From AG25 sp035518815 (GTDB lineage Bacteria > Gemmatimonadota > Gemmatimonadetes > Gemmatimonadales > GWC2-71-9), in NCBI GenBank assembly GCA_035518815.1, contig DATIXG010000133.1, positions 22,623 through 86,622 on the forward strand: a stretch of 64,000 nt of DNA, read 5' to 3'. The position numbers were made by a program, and so were the translations under genes. Below the pieces are notes generated by a model. That model saw only the letters and a program-made list of their open reading frames with translations, made no database searches and was not told where the DNA came from. This document shows, one piece after another, positions 52,895 through 61,950 of this stretch. Position 1 is the first letter of the stretch, and each line of letters begins with the position of its first letter.

Positions 52895-54294
52895 CGCGCT
52901 GCACCGGCGGCGGGTTCCTGGCCCAGCTCGAAATCGGAGCGCGGTTGATGCTTCGGATCCGCCCGGTCGTAGACCAGCCACCCGTCGTTGTAGACCTGCA
53001 CGGCCTGGCTGTATACCGAGAAGGGGTCCCCCGACCACACGACGACGTCCGCCATCTTGCCGGGCTCGAGCGTCCCGACCGTCGAATCGATGCCCAGCAC
53101 CCAGGCCGGGTTCGCCGTGATCCAGCGCAGTGCCTGATCTCGCGTAACGGGGATCCCCGCGCGCTGCCCGTCGTACATCGCCTTCGCGGCCTCCTGATTG
53201 AGGTGCTGGATCCCGCCGGGATCGTCGGAATGCAGCGAGACCCGCGCGCCGCCCTGCTCGAGCAGCGCGGCGTTCTGCTGGATGCCGTCCATCGCTTCTT
53301 CCTTGAACCCGTACCAGTCCGCCCACACCACCGCCGCGGTGCCCGCCTGGCTGAGCAGGTCGGCCACTTTGTACGCCTCCACGGCGTGATGGAACGCGCG
53401 GATGCGGAAGCCAAACTCCCGCGCGAGGTCGAGCAGCTGCGCCATCTCGTCGGCGCGATAGCAATGCACCTGCACGTACATGTTGCCGCGCAGCACCTCG
53501 GCCAGGGTTTCCAGGCGCAGGTTGCGCTCCGGCGGGTCGCCCCGGCGGTCCTGGCGCCACTTGTCCCAACGGCGCCGATAGTCCTCCGCCTGGATGAACG
53601 CGGCGCGGTAGCCAGCCATGTTGCCCATGCGGGTCGAAGGAAACTGATTGCGCTTCCCGTAGACGCGCTTGGGATTCTCGCCGCACGCCATCTTCAATCC
53701 GTACCGGGCACCCGGGAATTTCATCTCCTGGACCGTGCGGGCGGGGATCATTTTGAGGACCACGGTGCGGCCGCCGATCAGGTTCCCCGAGCCGGGCAGG
53801 ACCTCGATGGTCGTGATGCCGCCGGCGATCGCGAGCGCGATTTGCGGATCCTGCGGCCAGAACGAATGCTCGGCCCACACCTCGGCGGTGACGGGGCTCG
53901 TCATCTCGTTCCCATCCTGCTCGGCATCCGTGTTCGGGGCAGCGTAGACGCCGAGGTGCGAATGCGGGTCGATGATCCCGGGCGTGACCCACTTGCCGGC
54001 TCCGTCTACGCGCGTCGCCTCGGGGGGAGCAGGGACCTCGGCGGCTGTGCCGACCGCGGCAATCCGACCGTCCCGCAGCAGAATGGCGCCGTGTGCGATC
54101 TCACGGCCGGCGGCGGTCATGATCGTGGCGTCGGTGATCAGAACCGGCGGATTGGGGTGCCGAGCATAGGTGGAGGGGTACTGCGCGCGATCCGCGCTGA
54201 TGCTATCGGCGACCCGCGCCTGAGCGCGCGTCGCGTTCGGCGCGGCGACGGCGGCGGCGGCCGCAAGGAGCAATGCAGCGCTCGCGTGGCGCAC
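52891..54294 (-). CDS. Secreted amidohydrolase (imidazolonepropionase-like superfamily)
   Basis: 467 residues with a signal peptide (cleavage near ATRAQA). Intact first metal motif HSHLG in TPGIIDPHSH, GGITTIEVLPGSGN, VHCYRADEM, and SLHSDDPGG with the last metal aspartate. C-terminal ADVVVWSGDPF. Probably hydrolyses a cyclic amide or peptide-like substrate outside the cytoplasm. Coupled to the metal-less homologue downstream, so the pair may form a heteromer. Confidence 0.85.
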   Translation of the reverse strand: MRHASAALLLAAAAAVAAPNATRAQARVADSISADRAQYPSTYARHPNPPVLITDATIMTAAGREIAHGAILLRDGRIAAVGTAAEVPAPPEATRVDGAGKWVTPGIIDPHSHLGVYAAPNTDAEQDGNEMTSPVTAEVWAEHSFWPQDPQIALAIAGGITTIEVLPGSGNLIGGRTVVLKMIPARTVQEMKFPGARYGLKMACGENPKRVYGKRNQFPSTRMGNMAGYRAAFIQAEDYRRRWDKWRQDRRGDPPERNLRLETLAEVLRGNMYVQVHCYRADEMAQLLDLAREFGFRIRAFHHAVEAYKVADLLSQAGTAAVVWADWYGFKEEAMDGIQQNAALLEQGGARVSLHSDDPGGIQHLNQEAAKAMYDGQRAGIPVTRDQALRWITANPAWVLGIDSTVGTLEPGKMADVVVWSGDPFSVYSQAVQVYNDGWLVYDRADPKHQPRSDFELGQEPAAGAAR

Positions 54295-54303
54295 TGGCTG
54301 TCC

Positions 54304-56391
54304 CTATTTCACGAGCTCGAACACGACCGGCGTCCCGACCAATTCCGTGCGCACGATGCGGTGCGGGCTGTCGCTCGTCACGTACCACACGAGGTTCGCA
54401 TCGCCTCCCATGCCGCGCACCCTGAAAACCTTGAATGTCCCGGCCGGGACCGTGACGCTGCGGACCGAGTCTGCCGCGACCGTGATGGTGCGGACCGTCC
54501 CCGTCTGGATGGAGAACACCGGCAGGGCCACGGGCTGCCCGGCCGCCAGCTTGATGGCCGAGATGAGTGGCGCGAGGGCATGTCCGTCGTAGGTGCCTGC
54601 CGCGATGGTCGTGTCGACCTTCACAGGAGCGGGCCCGTTCGGGCCGGGCACGGTCCCGATACCCCGCACCCGGCCGCCCTGGTAGGTGAGGTGCACTTCC
54701 AGGCGCTGCCCTGCGCTCGTCCCGGTCTGGTCGACGCTCCGCGGCGCGAGCGTGGCCGCGTCCAGCACGGCCACCACTTCCCGCGTCGTGCTCTGCCGCA
54801 GCGTCATCGTGTCGGAGAAGATCAGCGAATCCCCGCTATGCCGCACCGTGACCACCCGCGACCCGATGGCGTTGCCGCCCGACGTCGCGACGAAGCTGTC
54901 CCTCCCGACGGCGAGTCCGGCGGCGTCGAGCGTTGGGGCGACGGCGGCGGGCGCGAAGGCGTCGGTGGTGAGCGGATTGCCGTCCGTGTCGAGAATGCGC
55001 ACAGGCGCGATGGCGACGAGCTTGGAGTAGAGCTTGGCCCCGTCACCCGCCACGACGATCGTCCAGGCATCCGTGCGGTACAGACGCGCCGCCGCGGCGC
55101 GAGTCTCGGTCGCCGTCACGGCACTGACGCGCTCACGATAGAGTCGCAGGTAGTCGGCGTCGAGACCCAGGAATTTCGTCGCCCCCACCTGGTTCGCGAC
55201 CTGGCCCGCCGTCTCGATGGACAGGGGGAAGGAGCCCACGAGGAACCCCTTCGTCGTCGCCAGCTCGGAATCGGGAACGATCTCGGTGCGCATGCGCTCT
55301 ACCTGGTGCACCATTTCGTTGAGTGCGCTGTCCGTCGCCTCGGTGCGCATGCTGGCCGAGGCGGACCAGTACCCCAGCACGCGATAGCGGCGCAGCTCCG
55401 TACTGGTGCTGTAGGTCCAGCTCTTTTGCTCCCGCAGCACCCGAAACAACCGGGAGTCCGCTCCGCCACCGAGCAGGTGGGTCGCCACCCGCGCCGCATA
55501 GTAGACGGGATCGGTCGGCGCGATGGTCGTATTGCCCATGATGATGAAGGACTGGACCGAGGACGGCCGGTGGATCAGGATAATCTCAGGCTTGTGCGGG
55601 GCGACGGGAGACGCCGGCGGGCGTGACGTGGGCGCGGCCCCCGTCCAACCGGCGAACGCCTGCTGCACCAGCGCCTGCACCTGCGGGAGGGTGACATCGC
55701 CGGCCACGACCAGCAGCGCCCCACCCGGGCGCAACCGGGTCTGCGCGAACGCGACCAGGTCGTCCCGCGTGATGGCCCCGTAGCTTTCTTCGGTGGCGTA
55801 GCGGCCGTAGGAGCTCGCCCCGAAGATCTCGCGCCGGAAGAACCGCAGCGACACGCTCACGGGCTCGGACATCGCGACGCGCAGTGTCGAGAGTTGCCGC
55901 TTGCGGGCGAGGTCCAGCTCGTTCCCAGGGAAGCTCGCGTGCTGGATCACGTCGCCGAGCACCGTGAAGCCCACCTCGAGCTGATCGGAGAGCGCCTCGA
56001 CCGCCACGGTGAGGAAATCGTCGCTCGAGCTCGCTGATATCCGGCCACCCGAGCCTTCGATGGTCATCGCAATTTCGTCGGCCGTGCGGGTGGATGTGCC
56101 CTTGGTCAGGACCTGTGCGGCGAGCTCGGCCAGCCCCTCTTTGCCGGCGGGGTCATACACGCTCCCGGCACGAAAGCTGAGCGACACGGCCGCGAGCGGT
56201 GCCCCGTGCAGCGGGACCACGACGATGGCGAGCCCGTTCGGGAGCGTCATCTCCTCGTAGGGCGGAAACCGCGACGGCGTGAGGCGGGTGGGTTTGGGCG
56301 GCCGGGGAGGGAAGGAATCCTGCGCGGCCAGGCGATCCCACGCCGGGATCACCACGAGCACGGCCAATGCGAGCGAGAGGACGCGGCTCAC
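54304..56391 (-). CDS. M16 family peptidase-like protein without HxxEH (inactive subunit) with C-terminal beta domain
   Basis: 695 residues with signal peptide. M16 N domain (LPNGLAIVVVPLHGAPLAAV) and M16 C domain to about 450. Where active enzymes have HxxEH the sequence reads AELAAQ, so zinc cannot bind. Residues about 450-695 form an added beta-rich domain with TVPAGTFKVFRV and PHRIVR, resembling the protein encoded at 57778-58524. Probably the non-catalytic half of a heterodimer with the upstream active M16 protein, to which it is coupled by a 4-base overlap. Confidence 0.85.
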   Translation of the reverse strand: MSRVLSLALAVLVVIPAWDRLAAQDSFPPRPPKPTRLTPSRFPPYEEMTLPNGLAIVVVPLHGAPLAAVSLSFRAGSVYDPAGKEGLAELAAQVLTKGTSTRTADEIAMTIEGSGGRISASSSDDFLTVAVEALSDQLEVGFTVLGDVIQHASFPGNELDLARKRQLSTLRVAMSEPVSVSLRFFRREIFGASSYGRYATEESYGAITRDDLVAFAQTRLRPGGALLVVAGDVTLPQVQALVQQAFAGWTGAAPTSRPPASPVAPHKPEIILIHRPSSVQSFIIMGNTTIAPTDPVYYAARVATHLLGGGADSRLFRVLREQKSWTYSTSTELRRYRVLGYWSASASMRTEATDSALNEMVHQVERMRTEIVPDSELATTKGFLVGSFPLSIETAGQVANQVGATKFLGLDADYLRLYRERVSAVTATETRAAAARLYRTDAWTIVVAGDGAKLYSKLVAIAPVRILDTDGNPLTTDAFAPAAVAPTLDAAGLAVGRDSFVATSGGNAIGSRVVTVRHSGDSLIFSDTMTLRQSTTREVVAVLDAATLAPRSVDQTGTSAGQRLEVHLTYQGGRVRGIGTVPGPNGPAPVKVDTTIAAGTYDGHALAPLISAIKLAAGQPVALPVFSIQTGTVRTITVAADSVRSVTVPAGTFKVFRVRGMGGDANLVWYVTSDSPHRIVRTELVGTPVVFELVK

Positions 56392-57776
56392 TGGTTCCCT
56401 CCACCGCCCACTTCGATCGTTGCCTGGACCATGTTTGCCGAATCGAGATACGTCGCCGCGACGCGCTTCACATCCGCCGCGGTCACCGCGAGGTAGCGAT
56501 CGAGGTCCGTGTTTACCTCGGCGAGCGATCCATGAAACATGATGTAGTGCTGCAGCATCTGCGCGCGCCCCAACGCCGTTTCGCGCGACCGGATGAACCG
56601 GGCGCGGAAAATGTTCTTGGCCTTGGTCAGCTCGGCGTCACTGACCTCGGTCGTGCGCAGGCTGTCGAGCTGCCGGGCCACGAGGCTGTCCAACCGGCCC
56701 GTCGTGACTCCCCGGTTGGCGATGGCGAACACCGCCAGGATCCCCGGCCCGCGCCGCGAGTCATAGGGATTCATGGTGACGTCGGCCGCGAGCGCCGCCT
56801 GATCGTGCCGCACCACGCTCACGTTCAGCCGCGAGCTTTGCCCGGTACCGAGAATCACCAGGAGCACACCGAGCGCGAAGGTGTCGGGATGGCGGTGCGG
56901 CGGGATGCGATAGAGCCGCATCACCGCCGGCAGGTTCGCATGCGGGTCCGTGATCGTCCGCCGCACGGCGCCGGGTGAGAACTTGAAGTCGCAGACGGGT
57001 TTCGGCGGGTCGGGATGCCGCGGAATCGTGGCGAAGTACTGGTTGATGAGACTCCGCAGCTCGAGCGCCTTGAAATCGCCGCTCACGACGAGCGTGGCGT
57101 TGTTCGGCGCGTAGTAGGTATCGAAGAAGGCATGCACGTCGGCCACCTCGGCCCGATCGAGGTCCGCCATCGAGCCGATCACCGTGTGCGCGTACGGGAA
57201 ACACGACGCGCTGTCGAACGGCCAGACCAGGGCGTCCGTGAACGCCGCGCCGTAGGGCTCGTTGTCCACCCGCAACCGCCGCTCTTCCTTCACCGTCTCG
57301 CGCTGGTTGTGGAAGGTCTCATCCGTGATGGCGAGGGCCCGCATCCGGTCGGCCTCGAGCCACAGGACGACGTTCAGATAGTTCGACGGCACCGTCGCGA
57401 AGTAGTTCGTCCGATCTTCGGCGGTGGACGCGTTGTCCTGCCCGCCCGCGGCCTCGATCAGGTGCGAATGCAGTCCCTTGGGCGCGTGCGCCGATCCCTC
57501 GAACATCATGTGCTCGAACAGGTGCGCGAATCCCGTGCGCCCCGGCCGCTCGTTGCGCGAGCCCACGTCGTAGCGGATGTCCACCGCCACGATCGGCGCC
57601 GAGTGGTCTTCGGCTGCGATCACACGCAAACCGTTGGGCAGCGTGAACGTCGTGTACGCGATCGCCCCGCTCGGGGCCGGGGCGGGGGCGGGGGGCGGCG
57701 TGGCGGGCGGCGCCTGAGCGGCGCAGGGTAGAAGCCAGAGGGCGGCGAAAGCGCCGACGATGGGCAGCGTGCGCAT
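56388..57776 (-). CDS. M16 family zinc metallopeptidase (active subunit)
   Basis: 462 residues from the ATG at 57776, selected for its signal peptide; the frame extends to 57848 but that lies within the upstream gene. HLFEH at 85-89 gives the inverted zinc motif and NQRETVKEERR the distal glutamate. A proline/alanine linker (24-37) follows the signal. Secreted protein, likely a periplasmic peptidase pairing with the HxxEH-less protein next to it. Confidence 0.92.
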   Translation of the reverse strand: MRTLPIVGAFAALWLLPCAAQAPPATPPPAPAPAPSGAIAYTTFTLPNGLRVIAAEDHSAPIVAVDIRYDVGSRNERPGRTGFAHLFEHMMFEGSAHAPKGLHSHLIEAAGGQDNASTAEDRTNYFATVPSNYLNVVLWLEADRMRALAITDETFHNQRETVKEERRLRVDNEPYGAAFTDALVWPFDSASCFPYAHTVIGSMADLDRAEVADVHAFFDTYYAPNNATLVVSGDFKALELRSLINQYFATIPRHPDPPKPVCDFKFSPGAVRRTITDPHANLPAVMRLYRIPPHRHPDTFALGVLLVILGTGQSSRLNVSVVRHDQAALAADVTMNPYDSRRGPGILAVFAIANRGVTTGRLDSLVARQLDSLRTTEVSDAELTKAKNIFRARFIRSRETALGRAQMLQHYIMFHGSLAEVNTDLDRYLAVTAADVKRVAATYLDSANMVQATIEVGGGGNQ

Positions 57777-57777
57777 G

Positions 57778-58524
57778 TCAGGGAGTGGACGGGATCGCGG
57801 GACCCGAGCGAGCCAGCTCGAAGGTGAAGCGTCCGTCGCTCGTCTCACCTTTCACCACGCGGCGTGGCGCCACGCGGGTCACGTAGACCCGGAAGTCGCC
57901 GCTCGAGAGCGGCAGGACGTCGAAGCGGCCCGCGGGCACCCGCACGCTCGTTGGTTGACCCGCGGTCATCGTGAGCGTGACGAGCGAATCGTGCGTCTCG
58001 CGGTAGGCGGGCACGGCGAGCGTCTCGCCCGGGTTCGCGTTGGTCACGGCGGCGGCGAGCAGCTCGTAGGAGCCGAACACCGCATCCTCGGGCAGCTCGC
58101 GGTGCACCGGAACCGTCTGGTTGCCGCCCGCTTTCAGGCTCGCGCTGCGGCGTCCGTCCACCACGCCCTGTTTCAGGGTCACGTCCACCTCCACGAGAAT
58201 GGTGTCGCTCGCGGGCGAGAACATCTCGAGATGATAGAAGAAGGATACGGGGCGTCCGGTGGCACGATCGATCACGACCCGCTGCTCCTCCTGCTCGAGC
58301 GGCTGCAGCTCGGAGAACTGCGTGTACACCACCTGCTCGCCCTTGTCGGCCTTCCGGACTTCGTACTGCCAGACGGCGTACCCGCGCTGCGTGCGGTCTA
58401 CGAAGAACAGGAAGGAGTCCCGGGTGGCGGGGATGGCGGTCGCGTCGAATCGCAGCGGCTTGACGGCGCGCGTCTGGGCACGCACCGGGCTAGCGAGCAA
58501 GAGGAGGAAGCACAGACAGCGCAT
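57778..58524 (-). CDS. Secreted beta-rich protein of unknown function (DUF3108-like)
   Basis: 248 residues with a signal peptide (MRCLCFLLLLASPVRAQ). All-beta pattern; the C-terminal VPAGRFDVLPL and VYVTRVAPRRVVKGE parallel the tail of the inactive M16 protein at 54304-56391, so both carry the same domain. This suggests a shared ligand or docking role. Overlaps the upstream amidohydrolase gene by 35 bases and lies one base from the active M16 gene. Confidence 0.6.
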   Translation of the reverse strand: MRCLCFLLLLASPVRAQTRAVKPLRFDATAIPATRDSFLFFVDRTQRGYAVWQYEVRKADKGEQVVYTQFSELQPLEQEEQRVVIDRATGRPVSFFYHLEMFSPASDTILVEVDVTLKQGVVDGRRSASLKAGGNQTVPVHRELPEDAVFGSYELLAAAVTNANPGETLAVPAYRETHDSLVTLTMTAGQPTSVRVPAGRFDVLPLSSGDFRVYVTRVAPRRVVKGETSDGRFTFELARSGPAIPSTP

Positions 58525-59359
58525 TAGTCTCGAGAATCGCCTTCCGGTGTGCCTCTGAGAGAGGCAGCGCCAGGAACTGGTCTATGTTCTTCCTCAGGTC
58601 CGTAACGCCGGGACTCGGCCAATCCGTCCCCCAGAGCACGCGATCGGCCAGCTCGGCGAGTCGCGGAAAGTACTCCAACAGCTTGGCTGGCGGAATCCCG
58701 GAGACGTCGAGCCGGGTGTTCCTGTGCCGCCGCAACACGAAGAACGCCTCGTCCATGTACAGCGGCCGGCCGCCGTGCGCAAGCAGGATCGTGAGATCGG
58801 GAAAGTCGATCGCGACGTCGTCCAGCTCGAGCGGGTTGCCGTACTTCGAGCGCGCGCCCGGGAAGATGCTGGTCCCGGTATGTACCATCACCGGCAGGCC
58901 TCGTTCCTCGCAGCGCCGGTAGATCTGGCCCAGCGCGTCGAGTCCCGCCGTGTAGGCGTTGGCAGGGAACAACTGGTGCGGCGGATGGATCTTGAGCACC
59001 CGCACGCCCGTGTCGATCAGCCGGTCGACGTCGCCCGCGGGGTCGCGCGTGACCCGCGGGTGCACGCCACCGTAGGGCATGAGCCGGATCGGGTCGGTCT
59101 GGGCGTAGCGCGCGACATAGGCGAGCGATGCCGCGCTGAACCCCATGACCTCGGGGTCGGGGTAGATCACGAGCCCCACGCGCCAGATCCCGGCGTGGTC
59201 CATCATCTCGAGCAACGCGCGCGGGTCCTCTGTGGCCCGCTGCACCGCGTCCCGGTCTCCGCCCCAGCCGCGGCGCATGAGCTCCACCACGGCGGGCTTC
59301 GCGTCGCGCCAGCCGGGCACGTGGACATGGATATCGGTGATGCGGGTGAGCTCCGTCAT
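58490..59359 (-). CDS. Amidohydrolase_2 family TIM-barrel hydrolase/decarboxylase
   Basis: 289 residues, no signal peptide. TDIHVHVPG gives the first metal HxH, HTGTSIFPG and LLAHGGRPL supply further histidines, and LWGTDWPSPG the final aspartate. Members include gamma-resorcylate-type decarboxylases and lactone hydrolases; substrate not assignable. ATGA-type overlap with the upstream GDPD gene. Confidence 0.85.
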   Translation of the reverse strand: MTELTRITDIHVHVPGWRDAKPAVVELMRRGWGGDRDAVQRATEDPRALLEMMDHAGIWRVGLVIYPDPEVMGFSAASLAYVARYAQTDPIRLMPYGGVHPRVTRDPAGDVDRLIDTGVRVLKIHPPHQLFPANAYTAGLDALGQIYRRCEERGLPVMVHTGTSIFPGARSKYGNPLELDDVAIDFPDLTILLAHGGRPLYMDEAFFVLRRHRNTRLDVSGIPPAKLLEYFPRLAELADRVLWGTDWPSPGVTDLRKNIDQFLALPLSEAHRKAILETNALSVLPPLAR

Positions 59360-60036
59360 TCGCCCACAACGCCTCGCGCGACCTCGGGGACATTGCTACA
59401 CAGCCCGTCGACGCCCAGCTCGACCAAGCGTTTCATCTCCTCGGGGCGATCCACGGTCCAGACGTAGAGCCGAGCGCCCGCCCGGTGCAACACGTCCGTC
59501 AACTGGCGATCGACCAGCCGCCGCTCCTGCCACAGCATCGTCGCGCCCGTGTCCTCGAGCAGGGCGAGGGGACGCACCGGATAGGAGGACGACAGGACGC
59601 CGCGGGGGAGCGTCGGTTGGCGGGCGCCGAGGCGCTGGATGATGCGGTGATCGAAGCTATGCACGGCGTAGCCCCCCGGGTTCGGGCCCTGGGCGATCGT
59701 CGTGAGCAGGTGGTCGTCGAACCGGGGGTCGAGCGCCTTCACCTCGATGAACGCGCCGAGGCGGCCCACGGCGTCGAGTGCCTCGGCGAGAGTCGGGACC
59801 GGTTCGCCGTTCGCGAGATGAGCGGTGCGCACCTCGGCACCCTTGAGATGGGCGATCGGACCCGCCGCGGGCACGGTCTCGTCATGATGAACGATGAGCG
59901 CGCCGTCCGCCGAGCTGTGGACGTCCAGCTCCACCGCATCCGCTCCTGCCGGGCCGGCGGCGCGAAACGCGGCGAGGGAGTTCTCGGGCGCCGAGCGGGT
60001 GGCGCCCCGGTGTGCGATGATGAGGGGCCGGGTCAA
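59356..60036 (-). CDS. Glycerophosphodiester phosphodiesterase
   Basis: 226 residues. IIAHRGATRSAPENS with HRG at 9-11, ELDVH with E36 and D38, and VHHDETV are the GDPD active-site motifs; FIEVKALDP and VWTVDRPEEMKRLVELGVDG (in parts) match the family end. Cytoplasmic (no signal). Hydrolyses glycerophosphodiesters to glycerol 3-phosphate and an alcohol. First gene of the minus block; diverges from the sigma-factor operon. Confidence 0.92.
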   Translation of the reverse strand: MTRPLIIAHRGATRSAPENSLAAFRAAGPAGADAVELDVHSSADGALIVHHDETVPAAGPIAHLKGAEVRTAHLANGEPVPTLAEALDAVGRLGAFIEVKALDPRFDDHLLTTIAQGPNPGGYAVHSFDHRIIQRLGARQPTLPRGVLSSSYPVRPLALLEDTGATMLWQERRLVDRQLTDVLHRAGARLYVWTVDRPEEMKRLVELGVDGLCSNVPEVARGVVGE

Positions 60037-60089
60037 CGGGCCCGAACCTACGGGCTCCCCAGCGGAACTTCAAGCGACCGCCTTTCCCT

Positions 60090-60096
60090 TAATATT
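60090..60096 (+). promoter_or_regulatory. -10-like TAATATT before the sigma-factor operon
   Basis: An AT-rich heptamer in otherwise GC-rich DNA, followed by cccccc, 30 bases before the ATG. The same TATATT-plus-C-run layout precedes tRNA-Leu. No clear -35. Confidence 0.35.
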
Positions 60097-60125
60097 CCCC
60101 CCGTCTTGCACGTCCACCGACACGC

Positions 60126-60686
60126 ATGTCTCGGGCCGAGCCCCTCGCCGTGCAGCCGACCGACGCGGCGCTGATCGCTGCCTGGCTGGGTGGCGAGGAA
60201 CAGGCCGCGGCCGAGCTGGTCCGCCGGCACGCGCGCGCGTTGGCGGGCTTTCTGGCGGCGGCCGGCGCGCCCGAGGCGGACCTGGACGATCTGGTGCAGG
60301 AAACGCTGATTCGGGCGTTTCGCTCGCTGGCGCGTTTCCGGGGACAATGTCAATTCCGTACGTGGCTGCTCGCGATCGGCGGCAATGCGCTGAAGGACGC
60401 CGCACGGCGCGCGAAGAGCAGGGGAGGGTCGCAGGTGTTGCCGCTCGAGGAGGAGCTCCAGGCGCAGGGCGGGGACCCGCATGAGGACGCTGTCGCGGGC
60501 GAGACCGAGCGGCGCCTCAAGGACGGCTTGCAGGGGTTGTCGCCGATGCAGCGTGAGGTATTTCTGCTCCGGGCGCAGCAAGGCATGGACTACGACGACA
60601 TCGCGCAGGCGCTCGGCACGACGCCGGGGGCCGCGCGCGTGCACTATCACCACGCCGTCAAGCGTTTGAAGGAGATTGTACGGTGA
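60126..60686 (+). CDS. ECF-type RNA polymerase sigma factor
   Basis: 186 residues. Region 2 with DLDDLVQETLIRAFRSLARF and FRTWLLAIGGNALKD (in parts), region 4 with LSPMQREVFLLRAQQGMDYDDIA and a helix-turn-helix ending in AVKRLKEIV. Regions 1 and 3 are missing, as in ECF sigma factors. Followed by a membrane protein and a Spy-like protein, so it likely responds to an envelope signal. The target regulon is unknown. Confidence 0.92.
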   Translation: MSRAEPLAVQPTDAALIAAWLGGEEQAAAELVRRHARALAGFLAAAGAPEADLDDLVQETLIRAFRSLARFRGQCQFRTWLLAIGGNALKDAARRAKSRGGSQVLPLEEELQAQGGDPHEDAVAGETERRLKDGLQGLSPMQREVFLLRAQQGMDYDDIAQALGTTPGAARVHYHHAVKRLKEIVR

Positions 60687-61096
60687 ATCTCGGCGATCGC
60701 GACGACTTGGACGACGCGCGGCTCCGCGAGCTCGCGCAGCGCCTGGGCGCGCGGGCCGCAGACACGCTCGACGTGGAGCGCACGGCGGCGGCGGTGCTCG
60801 AGCGGCTGCGCGAAGCTCCCGCCAGGCGTCGTATGCCGATCTGGCTTCCGATCGCCGCCGGGCTCGTGCTGCTGTTGGGTGCGGGCGTCGTGTGGCGCGC
60901 GACGCACCGGGCGCCTGCGCCGGCAGTGGCAGCGGCCGGGTACGATTTGAAGACCCTTTCGCCCGACCAGCTGCGGCAGCTGCTCCAGGTGATCGATCAG
61001 CCGCTCGACGTGGACTCGGTGACGGCCGACGACACGACCTGGGATGACCTCACGGCGCCCGAGCTGCGCCACCTGCTCGCCGTGCTGGAGGGATGA
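60683..61096 (+). CDS. Single-pass membrane protein, putative anti-sigma factor
   Basis: 137 residues, GTG start overlapping the sigma stop. One hydrophobic segment at about 52-69 (IWLPIAAGLVLLLGAGVVW) splits a 50-residue cytoplasmic helical part from a periplasmic part. Position and topology fit an anti-sigma factor, but no zinc (HxxxCxxC) motif is present, so assignment rests mostly on context. Confidence 0.6.
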   Translation: MNLGDRDDLDDARLRELAQRLGARAADTLDVERTAAAVLERLREAPARRRMPIWLPIAAGLVLLLGAGVVWRATHRAPAPAVAAAGYDLKTLSPDQLRQLLQVIDQPLDVDSVTADDTTWDDLTAPELRHLLAVLEG

Positions 61097-61578
61097 TGAA
61101 CCGCCTCGCGTTGCTCCTGCTCGTGGGGTTCGCACCGGCGCTCGCTGCGCAGAACCCGCCACCCGGCGAGGCGGCGCCGCAGATCGAGATGCTGCGGGGG
61201 CAGATCCGCGAGCGCTGGCATGCGCGCGTGCGCGAGCAACTGCAGCTGACGGATGCGCAGGCAGCGAAGCTCCAGGCCACGGAGGATCGGTTCTTCGAGC
61301 GCCGTCGGGCGGTCCAGTCACGCCAGCGGGCAGTGATTGCCGGGTTGCGCGCTCAGCTCCAGCCTGGTGTGGCGGCGAATGCCGATAGCGTGCGCCTGCT
61401 CATGGACGCGCGCGACCAGAACCGCGCCGCGTTGCTCGACCTCGATCGCGACGAGAGCCGCGAGATGGCGGGGTACTTGACGGCGGTACAACTGGCGCGG
61501 TATCAGGTCATGCGCCAGCGGTTGCAGGAGAGGATTCTCGAGATGCGGCGCATGCGGCGGGAGATGCGGGAGCCGTAG
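61093..61578 (+). CDS. Spy/CpxP-like periplasmic protein
   Basis: 161 residues with a signal peptide (cleavage near ALAAQ). The mature part is alpha-helical and charged, rich in Arg, Gln and Met, with LQLTDAQAAKLQATEDRFF resembling the LTxEQ element of Spy/CpxP and zinc-resistance-associated proteins. Probably an envelope stress chaperone or sensor controlled by the sigma factor two genes upstream (ATGA overlap). Confidence 0.65.
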   Translation: MMNRLALLLLVGFAPALAAQNPPPGEAAPQIEMLRGQIRERWHARVREQLQLTDAQAAKLQATEDRFFERRRAVQSRQRAVIAGLRAQLQPGVAANADSVRLLMDARDQNRAALLDLDRDESREMAGYLTAVQLARYQVMRQRLQERILEMRRMRREMREP

Positions 61579-61642
61579 GGCGGTTGGCGCAACGGAGCCA
61601 GCCGCCTTTGTATTCCCTAGCCGTGTACCCGTCTACCCGTCT

Positions 61643-61648
61643 TATATT
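61643..61648 (+). promoter_or_regulatory. -10-like TATATT before tRNA-Leu
   Basis: Ends 11 bases before the mature tRNA 5' end, the expected distance for a tRNA promoter. Followed by a C-run. No -35 at standard spacing. Confidence 0.4.
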
Positions 61649-61659
61649 CTCCCCCCCCA

Positions 61660-61742
61660 GCCCGAGTGGCGGAATGGCAGACGCAGGGGACTCAAAATCC
61701 CCCGGGGGCAACCCCGTGAGAGTTCGACTCTCTCCTCGGGCA
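61660..61742 (+). tRNA. tRNA-Leu (anticodon CAA)
   Basis: 83 nt. Acceptor arms gcccgag/ctcgggc pair perfectly and the discriminator is A. The anticodon stem (gggga/tcccc) holds the loop ctcaaaa, giving anticodon CAA for codon UUG. A long variable arm (gggggcaaccccg) identifies a class II tRNA, and the T arm has gttcgactc. CCA is not encoded. The cassette array begins right after it. Confidence 0.97.
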
Positions 61743-61918
61743 TCATCAGCGCGTTAGGTCGCCAGCTACGCGACAATGGCGAACTCCGCACAGGCTGCCC
61801 CGTCTGCGGTATCATGCTGATATTCCAAGAGGTGGGGCAGGGCGCCGCGGCGTCGGTGGAGAGCGATAGGTCGCTGTGCTGGCGTCGGGCTGTGCTGTTG
61901 CTGAGATCCTACTTACTA
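61743..61918 (+). other. Non-coding head of the cassette array
   Basis: No ORF over 20 codons. Contains a GTTAGGT core-like heptamer at 61753-61759, 11 bases after the tRNA. It ends at the first GTTAGGC (61919-61925). By position it could hold an attI-like site or remnants of a degraded cassette; no inverse core (GCCTAAC) is present, so it is not a complete attC. Confidence 0.45.
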
Positions 61919-61950
61919 GTTAGGCCGCAAGACAGCCTCCGAGGTCCTCC

